From NCBI GenBank assembly GCA_041686955.1, contig JAWLCV010000138.1, positions 1-6,407 of the forward strand: DNA of 6,407 nucleotides. Reading direction: 5' to 3'. A model generated the notes under the pieces. It made no database searches. It had not been told where the DNA came from and was given only the letters and a program-made list of their open reading frames with translations. Both the position numbers and the translations under genes were made by a program. The stretch is from UBA7803 sp041686955. GTDB lineage: Bacteria; Pseudomonadota; Gammaproteobacteria; Pseudomonadales; Azotimanducaceae. Shown here piece by piece: positions 1-6,045 of this stretch (positions within the stretch are counted from its first letter, which is position 1; each line of letters begins with the position of its first letter).

Positions 1-329
1 AGAACGCCGTCCTCCATCAGCGCGATGCGGCTGCTGCGGTCGGTGCCGGAGCCCCGCAGCCCGATGTTGGGCCGCAGGCCGAAGCCCTCCTCCTCCACCA
101 CGTAGACGCCCGGCACCTGGCGCAACACCCGCTGCAGGTCGGTGTGCTGGAACACCTCGATCTCCTCCATGGAGACGTAACTGGCGGCGCCCGTGGTTTC
201 CTGGGCCGCGCTCCGGCTGCCCACCACGGTCATCCGCTCGAAATGGGGCTGACTGGCCGATTCGGGGGCATCGGTCGCGTGAACGAGGGCGGGGCTCAGT
301 GCGGCGAGGGCGAGCACGAAGCGATTCAT
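1..329 (-). CDS. TonB-dependent outer-membrane receptor, FecA-like, N-terminal part
   Basis: Partial gene running off the left edge; 109 codons are visible, read from an ATG at 329-327. Residues 1-18 (MNRFVLALAALSPALVHA) form a signal peptide ending in an AxA-type site. Residues about 31-37 (ERMTVVG) fit a TonB box. From about residue 45 the plug domain (PF07715 type) begins, with DLQRVLRQVPGVYV at 64-77 and GLRPNIGLRG followed by RSSRIALMEDGV up to residue 109. This last block is characteristic of plugs of the ferric-dicitrate receptor group. By family, it would import a ferric chelate across the outer membrane using TonB-ExbBD energy. The ligand cannot be told because the barrel is outside the window. 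The start is supported by AAGGAG five bases upstream. A Fur box in its promoter supports a role in iron uptake. It is divergent from the capsule operon and probably functionally unrelated to it. Confidence 0.9.
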   Translation of the reverse strand, partial: MNRFVLALAALSPALVHATDAPESASQPHFERMTVVGSRSAAQETTGAASYVSMEEIEVFQHTDLQRVLRQVPGVYVVEEEGFGLRPNIGLRGSGTDRSSRIALMEDGV

Positions 330-334
330 GGATT

Positions 335-340
335 CTCCTT
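335..340 (-). promoter_or_regulatory. Ribosome binding site of the TonB receptor gene
   Basis: On the minus strand the sequence reads AAGGAG, five bases before the ATG at 329. It is a strong Shine-Dalgarno match and fixes the receptor start. Confidence 0.85.
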
Positions 341-366
341 ATTGGCGGCTGGGTCAAGGACCACGA

Positions 367-395
367 ATCCTAATGAGAATTATTCTCGTTTGCAA
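367..395 (-). promoter_or_regulatory. Sigma70-type promoter of the TonB receptor gene
   Basis: On the minus strand, TTGCAA (-35, positions 395-390) is followed by exactly 17 bases and then TAGGAT (-10, positions 372-367). Each hexamer matches 4 of 6 consensus bases and the spacing is optimal. Transcription would start near position 360, giving a leader of about 30 nt. The Fur box fills the spacer, which supports this being the working promoter. No start site has been measured, so this is a prediction. Confidence 0.65.
372..390. promoter_or_regulatory. Fur box (iron-responsive operator)
   Basis: This is a 9-1-9 inverted repeat. The core TGAGAATTATTCTCG (374-388) matches the 7-1-7 Fur consensus TGATAATNATTATCA at most positions. 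The inner palindrome GAGAAT-T-ATTCTC is perfect, and the full 19 bp has one mismatch between arms. It is an AT-rich island in GC-rich DNA. It lies between the -35 and -10 of the receptor promoter, so Fur-Fe(II) binding would block RNA polymerase. It is more than 100 bp from the predicted start of capsule transcription, so direct control of the capsule operon is not indicated. Confidence 0.85.
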
Positions 396-471
396 TCTCA
401 GAACAGCCAGTCCGCCGACGTGCGCCACGGCCCCGCCTGACGCCCCTGCCCTGCCGCGCGCAGAGGTCACG

Positions 472-499
472 TGGACAGCCCTTCGTCATTGACTATAAT
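472..499 (+). promoter_or_regulatory. Sigma70-type promoter of the capsule operon
   Basis: TGGACA at 472-477 (5 of 6 matches to the -35 consensus) is followed by a 16-bp spacer and a perfect TATAAT at 494-499. Transcription should start near 506, leaving a leader of roughly 210 nt before the kpsS start codon. It is the best promoter-like match I found upstream of the operon, and none of the gene junctions inside the window shows a comparable one. This suggests that kpsS through rmlA are one transcript. Confidence 0.7.
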
Positions 500-548
500 C
501 AATCCCGATTTCGAGGCGGACGAATCCCGCGGCGAGCCTGATGGCGAA

Positions 549-567
549 GGAGGGCGCAAGACCCTCC
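549..567 (+). promoter_or_regulatory. Leader hairpin 1, GNRA-type loop
   Basis: GGAGGG (549-554) pairs with CCCTCC (562-567). Inside, C555 can pair with G560 to close a GCAA tetraloop (556-559), leaving A561 bulged. This is a compact, GC-rich stem in the predicted capsule leader RNA. It has no T tract after it, so it is not a terminator by itself. A role in RNA folding or stability is inferred only. Confidence 0.5.
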
Positions 568-593
568 AACGACCCTTTCGAGCCGCGGTGATT

Positions 594-606
594 GACGGGG
601 TAGCAG
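594..606 (+). promoter_or_regulatory. Possible ops-like element (RfaH recruitment site), weak
   Basis: The stretch GACGGGGTAGCAG contains GGTAGC, the core of the Escherichia coli ops element GGCGGTAGCGT. In alignment 7 of 11 positions agree. In E. coli, RfaH acts at ops sites in the leaders of long surface-polysaccharide operons, including group 2 capsules, so the location about 90 nt into the capsule leader is suitable. The match is short and could be chance in GC-rich DNA. Confidence 0.25.
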
Positions 607-616
607 CACTGGCTGG

Positions 617-654
617 AAGGCACACGCGCCACACGGGCGCCGAGGGTGTGCTTT
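617..654 (+). promoter_or_regulatory. Leader hairpin 2, long GC-rich stem
   Basis: AAGGCACAC (617-625) pairs with GTGTGCTTT (646-654), with one G-U pair. The stem continues as GCGCC (626-630) with GGCGC (636-640) around the loop ACACG. Bases 641-645 form a one-sided bulge. This gives about 14 pairs in all. The stem ends in only three T residues, so it would be a poor intrinsic terminator but could pause polymerase or act as an attenuator. A further small stem, CGGG-CTTA-CCCG, follows at 662-673. I do not recognise a known riboswitch class; the conserved GEMM (cyclic di-GMP) core is not present. Confidence 0.5.
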
Positions 655-717
655 ACCTGCGCGGGCTTACCCGATGTTTCGACGACGCAGCCGATGGGTT
701 GGGGTGCTTAAGCCTGC

Positions 718-2004
718 ATGCTCGGGTGTTTTACGCAAAAGCGTGTGCTTCTGCTGCAGGGTCCTATGGGGCCCTTCTTCTGGAGGTTGGGGAGCGTTCT
801 TCGCGCCAAGGGCGCCGAGGTGTACAAGATCAACCTCTGCGGCGGCGACGAGCTGTTCTATCCGGTGCGCGCAACCCGGTTCGCCGGCCCCCCGGAAGAG
901 TGGCCGGGCTTTCTGGGCAGCTTCATTGCCGCGCACGACATCGATGCCGTGCTTCTGTTCGGCGACTGCCGGCCGCACCACGTGGTGGCGGCCGAGATCG
1001 CCCGAGCGCGGGGCATCGTCCTGTACGTGTTCGAAGAGGGATACCTGCGGCCCGACTACGTGACCGTCGAGCAGGGCGGCGCCAACAGCTATTCTTCGCT
1101 GCCGCGAGACCCTGACGTCTACCGCCGCTTCAGCCCCCATCCCACCTCGCGGCAGAGACCGCAGCGGGTGCAGCACGCCTTCGGGTGGGCGGGCTGGTAC
1201 GCTTCGCTCTACGCCATCGCGCTGTGGTTGATGGCGTGGCGTTATCCCCGTTATCGGCACCATCGGTCGCTGCGCCCCCTTCACGAAGTACAAGTCTGGT
1301 GCCGCGCTGCCCTGCGCAAGCTCGCGTACCGGTGGAAGGAACGCGGCGTGCTCGAGGAGCTCACCCGCCCGGATGCTCCGCGCTACTTCCTGGTTCCCCT
1401 GCAGGTTCACGGCGATGCGCAGATCAGCGTGCATTCCCCTTTCGAATCCGTGCCGGATTTCGTCGAGACGGTGATGACCTCGTTCGCCCGTCATGCGCCG
1501 CAAGGAACGCGGCTGGTGGTCAAACATCACCCGCTCGACCGCGGCTACCACGACTACACCCGCCTGATCGAGCGCCTGACGGGCGAGCTGGGGCTCGATG
1601 GGCGGGTCTGGTACGTGCACGATCTGCATCTGCCGCGCCTGCTCGATCACGCCCAGGGCACGGTGGTGATCAACAGCACGGTGGGGCTTTCTTCGATATA
1701 CCACGGCACGCCCGTTCACGTGCTGGGCAACGCCATCTACAAGATGCCCGGGCTCGCCCACGAAGGCAGCCTGGCGGAGTTCTGGTCCGAGCCGGGAACA
1801 CCGGATTTCGCGGTGTATCGAGGCTTTCGCGCCTGGTTGTGCGCCTACACCCAGGCCAACGGAAATTTCTACGCGCCGCTTCCCGGCCGCGCCGACAGCG
1901 CGGGCCTGCGCTGGCCGCCGTTGTTCCCGGCGCCGACCGCACCCGATGTGGGTGACCAGCCCGCGCCGTGGGTCGCGGACGCCGCTTCGGAAAGCGCGGG
2001 CTAA
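718..2004 (+). CDS. kpsS: Capsular polysaccharide export/modification protein KpsS (beta-Kdo transferase)
   Basis: This encodes a 428-residue protein of the Capsule_synth family (PF05159). By family knowledge, KpsS transfers the first beta-Kdo residue to phosphatidylglycerol on the cytoplasmic side, and KpsC extends this linker, on which group 2 capsule glycans are exported. Diagnostic blocks are LLLQGPMGPFF (11-21), NLCGGDELFY (39-48), FEEGYLRPDYVT (105-116), a VPLQ...DAQ...HSPF stretch starting near 220, VKHHPLDRG (268-276) and NSTVGLSSIYHGTPVHVLG (from 319). It has one catalytic module, as in KpsS; KpsC has two and is about 670 residues. The last 40 or so residues are proline- and alanine-rich and look non-conserved. 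The ATG at 718 is the first possible start, since an in-frame TAA lies at 709-711. The ribosome binding site is weak. It is the first gene of the operon. kpsC is not seen in the window. Confidence 0.87.
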   Translation: MLGCFTQKRVLLLQGPMGPFFWRLGSVLRAKGAEVYKINLCGGDELFYPVRATRFAGPPEEWPGFLGSFIAAHDIDAVLLFGDCRPHHVVAAEIARARGIVLYVFEEGYLRPDYVTVEQGGANSYSSLPRDPDVYRRFSPHPTSRQRPQRVQHAFGWAGWYASLYAIALWLMAWRYPRYRHHRSLRPLHEVQVWCRAALRKLAYRWKERGVLEELTRPDAPRYFLVPLQVHGDAQISVHSPFESVPDFVETVMTSFARHAPQGTRLVVKHHPLDRGYHDYTRLIERLTGELGLDGRVWYVHDLHLPRLLDHAQGTVVINSTVGLSSIYHGTPVHVLGNAIYKMPGLAHEGSLAEFWSEPGTPDFAVYRGFRAWLCAYTQANGNFYAPLPGRADSAGLRWPPLFPAPTAPDVGDQPAPWVADAASESAG

Positions 2005-2005
2005 C

Positions 2006-2386
2006 GTGGTGGCGAGGCAACTCTTGTGGTGGCTCGCTGTCGCGGCGCTTTCGGGTTGTGCGAGCACATCGAGGGTTGACCCCGCGGCGCCGCTGTTCGC
2101 CGGCGCGGTCGCCGAGCCCGAGATGCCCGCCTCCGTGCAGGGTGGTCTCGAGAACCAGCCCGCGGGGGCGCAGGTTGCCGTCGAGGACGGGCCGTGGGGG
2201 CCCGGCGCGGCGCTGCTGCTCGGCACGAGATACCCCGCTGCCAGCGGTCGGGATTGCCGCCGCTTCGCCGTCCTCGGCCCGGGGGGAACGCAACCGGGGC
2301 TGGCCTGCCGCCGGCCCGATGGAACCTGGCTGCGCGTGCGGGTCCTCCACGACCAGGGCCGGCCGCTGATGGAAAGGAGACCATGA
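2006..2386 (+). CDS. Small predicted lipoprotein of the capsule operon, unknown function
   Basis: From the GTG at 2006 this is 126 residues. I do not recognise a named family with certainty. Residues 1-18 (VVARQLLWWLAVAALSGC) form a lipoprotein signal with a clear lipobox LSGC, giving a lipidated Cys18. The residue after it is Ala, not Asp, so export to the outer membrane is expected. The mature part is short and rich in Gly, Pro and Ala. It has a GPWGPGAALLLGTRYPAASG stretch (62-81) and a Cys pair at 84 and 101 that could form a disulfide. GTG starts at 2006 and 2009 both begin right after the kpsS stop at 2002-2004. An ATG at 1946 in the same frame would overlap kpsS by 59 bases and bury the signal peptide, so I prefer GTG. 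Its stop overlaps the kpsD start as ATGA. Tight linkage suggests a partner of the KpsD/KpsE export path; that is inference. Confidence 0.75.
   Translation: MVARQLLWWLAVAALSGCASTSRVDPAAPLFAGAVAEPEMPASVQGGLENQPAGAQVAVEDGPWGPGAALLLGTRYPAASGRDCRRFAVLGPGGTQPGLACRRPDGTWLRVRVLHDQGRPLMERRP
2374..2379 (+). promoter_or_regulatory. Ribosome binding site of kpsD
   Basis: AAGGAG lies three bases before the ATG at 2383. It lies inside the end of the lipoprotein gene and decides the kpsD start, ruling out the longer in-frame extension that reaches upstream to 2194. Confidence 0.75.
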
Positions 2387-4080
2387 GGCACCTGATACGC
2401 CGGATGCTGCTGATCCTCGCGGGGTTCGTCACCGCCCTGCCCGGCGCCGCCGGGGCGCAGGTGGTCAGCGGCATGGGCGACCTCCCCCAGAGCGACCGGG
2501 CCGAGGCCATACCGGAGCAGCTCGAGGCACCCTCCGCCGTGGACTGGCGCAGCGGCACCCACGGGCCCGTCCCGGAGGTGACGCTCGACGGCCGCATACG
2601 CCCGTTCGGCGCCAACCTGTTCAACGGCGGTTTCCGCGGCCCGCGGGGCTCGGGATTGAACGCCGGCTACCGCATCCTGCCCGGAGACCGGGTCACCTTG
2701 CGCGCCTGGGGCGCGGTGGAGATGAACAGCGTTCTGCCCGTGGATGCCCAGGGCAACATCTTCGTCCCCTCCGTAGGCCCGGTGCACGTGCTCGGCGCCA
2801 CCAGCGAGGAGCTCGACCGGCGGGTCAAGGCGGCCATCAGCGAAGTCTTCACCGACAACGTCTCGGTCTACACCAATCTCCAGGGCGTCCAGCCGGTGGC
2901 CGTGTTCGTCACCGGCTACGTCAAGAGCCCGGGCCGCTACGCCGGCAATCCCGACGACTCCCTGTTGTACTTCCTCGATCAGGCCTCGGGCATTTCGCCC
3001 ACCCTCGGCAGCTTCCGCAGCATTCGGGTGCTGCGCGGCGGCGAGACCATCGCAGAGGTGGATCTCTACGATTTTCTGCTCGACGGTGTGCTGCCCCGCC
3101 CGCAGTTCGAGGACGGCGACACCATCGTGGTGGAAGGCCGCGGTCCGGTGGTGGCCGTGGAAGGAGATGTGGCCGAGCCGTTCCACTACGAGCTGACGTC
3201 CGAGTCGCTCGAGGGCGCCGAGCTGCTGAACCTGGCAGAGCTGCTGCCGGGGGTTTCCCACGTCCTGCTGCGCGGCGTTCGTGAGGCGCAAGGGCCCATC
3301 TCGCTCTACCTGCCCCTGGAGGAATTCAGAACCGCCGAGGTCCGTGCCGGGGACGCGGTGCTCTTCTCCGCCGACCGCCGCGCCGACACCATCGTTGTGC
3401 AGGTGGAAGGCAGCTTCGAGGGCCCCTCGCGGTTCGCCGTGCCCAAGGACGCCACCCTCATGGAGCTGCTGAACGGGGTGCCCGTGGATCCGGAGATGGC
3501 GGACATCCAGAGCATCTCCATCCGCCGCCAGAGCGTGGCCGTCCGCCAGCGCCAGGCGCTGGAAGACAGCCTGCGCCGTCTGGAGACCACGTATCTCGGC
3601 GCCTCCTCGAGCACGGCGGAGGAAGCGAGCATTCGCGCCAGCGAAGCCGAGCTCATCCAGAACTTCGTTCAGCGCGCCCGCCAGATTCGGCCCACCGGCC
3701 GGATGGTGGTGGCCCACGAAGGCCGCATCACCGACATCCGCCTGCAGGACGGCGACATCATCACCATTCCCGAGCGCTCGGACTCGCTGCTGGTGACCGG
3801 CGAGGTGCTGATCCCGCAAGCCATGGTGTACGTGGAAAACCAGCGCGCCCGGGACTACATCGACCGCGCCGGCGGCTTCACCGAGCGAGCCGACCGCCGC
3901 CGCATCCTGGTGGTGCATCAGAACGGCGAGGTGGTGCCCGCCCGCGGCGCGAGCCTGCGCGCCGGGGACGAGATCCTGGTGCTGCCGGAAGCGCCGGTGA
4001 AAAACCTGCAGCTCGCCTCCACCCTGGCGCAGATCGTCTACCAGATCGCCATCGCCACCAACGTGGCCATCAACATCTGA
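2383..4080 (+). CDS. kpsD: Polysaccharide export outer-membrane protein KpsD
   Basis: A 565-residue protein, close to the E. coli KpsD length of about 558. KpsD is the outer-membrane polysaccharide export (OPX) component of group 2 capsule systems; with KpsE it links the KpsMT transporter to the cell surface. Residues 1-25 are a Sec signal peptide with a predicted cut after AGA. A Poly_export domain (PF02563 type) spans about 94-185 and begins GYRILPGDRVTLRAWG. SLBB-type repeats follow at about 173-250 (VFVTGYVKSPGRY), 257-335 (VAVEGDVAEPFHY), 337 onward (VQVEGSFEGPSRF) and 470-530 (VTGEVLIPQAMVY). A charged helical stretch at about 385-440 (RQRQALEDSLRRLETTYLG and on) interrupts the third repeat; this is a KpsD trait rather than a Wza one. 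No lipobox is present, unlike Wza. It overlaps the upstream lipoprotein gene by 4 bases and kpsM by 1. Confidence 0.92.
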   Translation: MRHLIRRMLLILAGFVTALPGAAGAQVVSGMGDLPQSDRAEAIPEQLEAPSAVDWRSGTHGPVPEVTLDGRIRPFGANLFNGGFRGPRGSGLNAGYRILPGDRVTLRAWGAVEMNSVLPVDAQGNIFVPSVGPVHVLGATSEELDRRVKAAISEVFTDNVSVYTNLQGVQPVAVFVTGYVKSPGRYAGNPDDSLLYFLDQASGISPTLGSFRSIRVLRGGETIAEVDLYDFLLDGVLPRPQFEDGDTIVVEGRGPVVAVEGDVAEPFHYELTSESLEGAELLNLAELLPGVSHVLLRGVREAQGPISLYLPLEEFRTAEVRAGDAVLFSADRRADTIVVQVEGSFEGPSRFAVPKDATLMELLNGVPVDPEMADIQSISIRRQSVAVRQRQALEDSLRRLETTYLGASSSTAEEASIRASEAELIQNFVQRARQIRPTGRMVVAHEGRITDIRLQDGDIITIPERSDSLLVTGEVLIPQAMVYVENQRARDYIDRAGGFTERADRRRILVVHQNGEVVPARGASLRAGDEILVLPEAPVKNLQLASTLAQIVYQIAIATNVAINI

Positions 4081-4768
4081 TGGCTCACGCAGAGCGCACC
4101 TCGTGGCAGATCACCTGGAGCGTGTGGCACGCCATGTTCATGCGCGAGGTGCTGGCGCGCACCATGGTGAACCGGTTCTCGTGGTTCTGGATGCTGGCGG
4201 AGCCGGTGGCCTACGTCATCGTGATGATCTGGGTGCGCGAGCTGATGGGCCGCAGCCGATTCATCATCGGCGCCGATTTCGTCCCCTGGCTCATCGTCGG
4301 GCTCACGGCGTTCTTCCTGTTCCGCGAAGGCATCACCCGCTCCCTCGGCGCCGTGAAGGCCAACCACGGACTGTTCGCCTACCGCCAGGTACATCCCGTA
4401 GACCCGGTGATCATCCGCAACGTGCTGGAAGGTCTGCTGAAGAGCGTGGTGTTCGTGCTCCTCTTGGCCGGCGCCGAGTTTCTGGGCTACCGCGTGCTGC
4501 CGGGGGACCCCTTGGGCGCGCTCGCCGCATGGCTGTCCTTGTGGCTGCTCGGCCTCGGGGGCGGGCTCATCGTCTCGGTGGGATCGACGCTGCTGGACGA
4601 AGTGGATCTGGCGGTGCGTCTCAGCATGCTGCCCATGTTCCTGCTCTCCGGGGTGATCGTGCCCCTGCACTTCCTGCCCCACAGCGTGCAGCAGTACCTG
4701 CTGCTGAACCCGGTGCTGCACGGGGTGGAAGGCGTTCGGCTCGCGTTCTTCGAAGGATACCGCTCGCT
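4080..4768 (+). CDS. kpsM: Capsule ABC transporter permease KpsM, C-terminus lost in assembly gap
   Basis: 229 codons plus two bases are visible before the N run. The protein is the membrane subunit of the KpsMT (ABC2_membrane) exporter, which moves Kdo-lipid-linked capsule glycan across the inner membrane. Hydrophobic segments are at about 33-51, 62-82, 117-137, 145-168 and 180-200, preceded by an amphipathic N-terminus. The stretch LLLNPVLHGVEGVRLAFFEGY (from 207) is the conserved pre-terminal block of this family. Family members are about 260 residues with six membrane segments, so some 30 residues and the last segment fall in the gap. The ATG overlaps the kpsD stop (TGATG) with no ribosome binding site of its own, implying translational coupling. 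Reading through the N run in this frame gives an out-of-frame tail after 4868, which should not be counted as part of KpsM. Confidence 0.9.
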
Positions 4769-4868
4769 NNNNNNNNNNNNNNNNNNNNNNNNNNNNNNNN
4801 NNNNNNNNNNNNNNNNNNNNNNNNNNNNNNNNNNNNNNNNNNNNNNNNNNNNNNNNNNNNNNNNNNNN
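4769..4868. other. Assembly gap, 100 N, probably of unknown true length
   Basis: Exactly 100 N is the conventional placeholder for a scaffold gap of unknown size. The reading frame before it (KpsM) and the one after it (KpsT C-terminus) differ, and neither the end of kpsM nor the body of kpsT is present. About 90 bases of kpsM and about 570 of kpsT would be expected here from family lengths, so the true gap is likely 600-700 bases. Confidence 0.9.
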
Positions 4869-4954
4869 TGTGGCTCACCGGCGGCGAGGCGATCTGGTTC
4901 GACAGCATCCACGACGCCCTGGCCGCCTACCGGGAGAGCATGAAAGCGGCATGA
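4869..4954 (+). CDS. kpsT: Capsule ABC transporter ATPase KpsT, C-terminal remnant after gap
   Basis: Only the last 28 codons plus two bases survive after the N run, reading WLTGGEAIWFDSIHDALAAYRESMKAA then TGA at 4952-4954. The pattern G-x-A-x-W/x-F-D-x-I/V-x-x-A-x-x-A-Y is how KpsT/Wzt-type polysaccharide ABC ATPases end. Its place between kpsM and kpsE fits the expected order. KpsT is about 220 residues and powers KpsM by ATP hydrolysis at the inner membrane. The Walker A, Walker B and signature motifs are not visible because they fall in the gap, so the gene is missing sequence, not shown to be broken. The stop overlaps the kpsE start (ATGA). The assignment rests on a short tail plus context. 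Confidence 0.72.
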
Positions 4955-6030
4955 AGCACTGGTTCAAACGACACCCGTACTGGCTGGCCGTGGTGGTGAG
5001 CATCCTCGGCGCCGCCCTGTACTGGTTCCTCATCGCCACCGACCGCTACGTCTCCGAAGCGAACGTGGTGCTGCAGAGCGCCCGGATCGCCCAGCCCGAG
5101 TTCAGCGTCACCTCCATTCTGAGCGGCGGCACCGCCAACGATCTGCTCATGCTGCGCGACCACCTGCTCTCGGTGGACATGCTGCGCAAGCTCGACGACG
5201 CGCTGGATCTGCGCGCCCACTACTCGGCCGACGGCGTCGACCTGCTGTCGCGGCTCGATGCCGATGCCCCCATGGAGCACTTCCACGAGTACTACCTGGG
5301 GCGCGTGTCGGTGGAGATGGACGAGTACGCCCACGTGCTGCGCATCCGCGCCGCCGCCTTCGACCCCACCACCGCCCACGCCATGGCCGCCATGATGCTC
5401 GAGGAAGGCGAGCGCCACATGAATCACCTCGGCCAGCGCCTGGCCGCGGAGCAGGTGGCCTTCATCGAAAACCAGGTGACGGACCTGCGCGCCCGGCTCG
5501 ACGCAGCTCTCGAGAACCTGCTCGGGTATCAGAACGAGCAGGGGCTGGTCTCGCCCACCGGCACCGTGGAGAGCCTGAGCACGGTCATCGCCGGGCTGGA
5601 GGCGGAGCTCGCGTCGCTGGAGGCCCAGCGTGGGGCACTCGGCGCCTCCCAGAGCGACCGTTCCCCGCAGATGGTGCAGCTTCGCAACCGCATCGATGCG
5701 GTCAAGCGCCAGATCGACCTGGAGCGCGGCCGCCTCGCCGCCCGTTCGGGAGACACCTTGAACCGCGTCTCCGTCGGGTACGAAACCCTGCAGCTCCAGG
5801 TGGATTTCGCCCGGGAGATGTACTCGAGCGCGCTCGCGGCCCTGGAAAACACGCGGGTGGAGGCGGCCCGGTCGCTGAAGCAGGTCTCCGTGCTGCAGAG
5901 CCCCACCCTGCCGGAGTACGCCACCGAGCCGCGGCGGCTCTACAACGTCAGCGCCTTCGCGCTGCTGGCGCTGCTCGGCGGGCTCATCGTGCAGCTCCTG
6001 GCAGCCATCGTCCGGGATCACAGGGACTAG
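4951..6030 (+). CDS. kpsE: Capsule polysaccharide export inner-membrane protein KpsE
   Basis: A 359-residue protein of the PCP (polysaccharide co-polymerase, Wzz-like) group, KpsE/CtrB branch. It spans the periplasm and connects KpsMT with the KpsD outer-membrane channel. One membrane helix lies at about 10-29 and a second at about 333-354, with a short basic/acidic tail RDHRD in the cytoplasm. Between them is a periplasmic domain with coiled-coil helices at about 150-195 and 205-275. The stretch PTLPEYATEPRRLYN (318-332) just before the second helix is the conserved proline-rich block of this family. Length is within the usual range (E. coli KpsE is about 380). The ATG at 4951 overlaps the KpsT stop. 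A longer frame reaching back to 4870 is arbitrary because it begins in the gap-edge sequence and lacks a signal. No kinase domain is present, so this is not a Wzc-type protein. Confidence 0.92.
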   Translation: MKHWFKRHPYWLAVVVSILGAALYWFLIATDRYVSEANVVLQSARIAQPEFSVTSILSGGTANDLLMLRDHLLSVDMLRKLDDALDLRAHYSADGVDLLSRLDADAPMEHFHEYYLGRVSVEMDEYAHVLRIRAAAFDPTTAHAMAAMMLEEGERHMNHLGQRLAAEQVAFIENQVTDLRARLDAALENLLGYQNEQGLVSPTGTVESLSTVIAGLEAELASLEAQRGALGASQSDRSPQMVQLRNRIDAVKRQIDLERGRLAARSGDTLNRVSVGYETLQLQVDFAREMYSSALAALENTRVEAARSLKQVSVLQSPTLPEYATEPRRLYNVSAFALLALLGGLIVQLLAAIVRDHRD

Positions 6031-6045
6031 GAACAGAAGAAGAAC

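Larger units (their letters stand above)
330..717. other. Intergenic region between divergent receptor gene and capsule operon
   Basis: This 388-bp stretch has no convincing gene. From left to right it holds the receptor ribosome binding site and Fur-controlled promoter (335-395), a GC-rich stretch with nothing recognisable (396-470), the capsule promoter (472-499) and an untranslated leader with hairpins (about 506-717). A reading frame opening with GTG at 471 crosses it, but it overlaps the promoter and about 400 bases of kpsS in another frame and has an unnatural composition. A 16-codon frame (ATG 541 to TGA 589-591) lies in the leader without a good ribosome binding site. Confidence 0.7.

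Noticed and set aside
372..506. Fur control of the capsule operon
   Set aside because: The Fur box lies about 100 bp upstream of the capsule -35 and fits the receptor promoter exactly; no second Fur box is seen near 472-506.
541..591. 16-codon leader peptide frame (MAKEGARPSNDPFEPR)
   Set aside because: No convincing ribosome binding site and no run of regulatory codons; it spans hairpin 1 but nothing else supports translation.
617..657. Intrinsic terminator in the leader
   Set aside because: The stem is strong but is followed by only three T residues, too few for a confident terminator; kept only as an attenuator-like hairpin.
600..700. Cyclic di-GMP (GEMM) riboswitch in the capsule leader
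   Set aside because: Attractive for a capsule operon and there are stems, but the conserved GEMM core stretches are not found.
471..1115. Plus-strand frame of 214 codons starting with GTG before kpsS
   Set aside because: It begins on top of the predicted capsule promoter, overlaps about 400 bases of kpsS in another frame, and its second half is Arg-rich shadow sequence.
1946..2005. Upstream ATG start for the small lipoprotein
   Set aside because: It would add about 20 Arg-rich residues before the signal peptide and overlap kpsS by 59 bases; GTG at 2006 or 2009 gives a normal lipoprotein signal.
667..3918. Minus-strand open frame of 1083 codons antisense to kpsS, the lipoprotein gene and kpsD
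   Set aside because: It lies opposite three genes with clear family motifs, is very rich in His, Ala, Arg and Gly with no recognisable domain, and is what GC-rich third positions produce on the opposite strand.
4103..4954. Single 283-residue protein across the N run ending at 4954
   Set aside because: Before the gap this frame is a shadow of KpsM (Arg/Pro-rich, no membrane segments); only its part after 4868 is real, as the KpsT tail.
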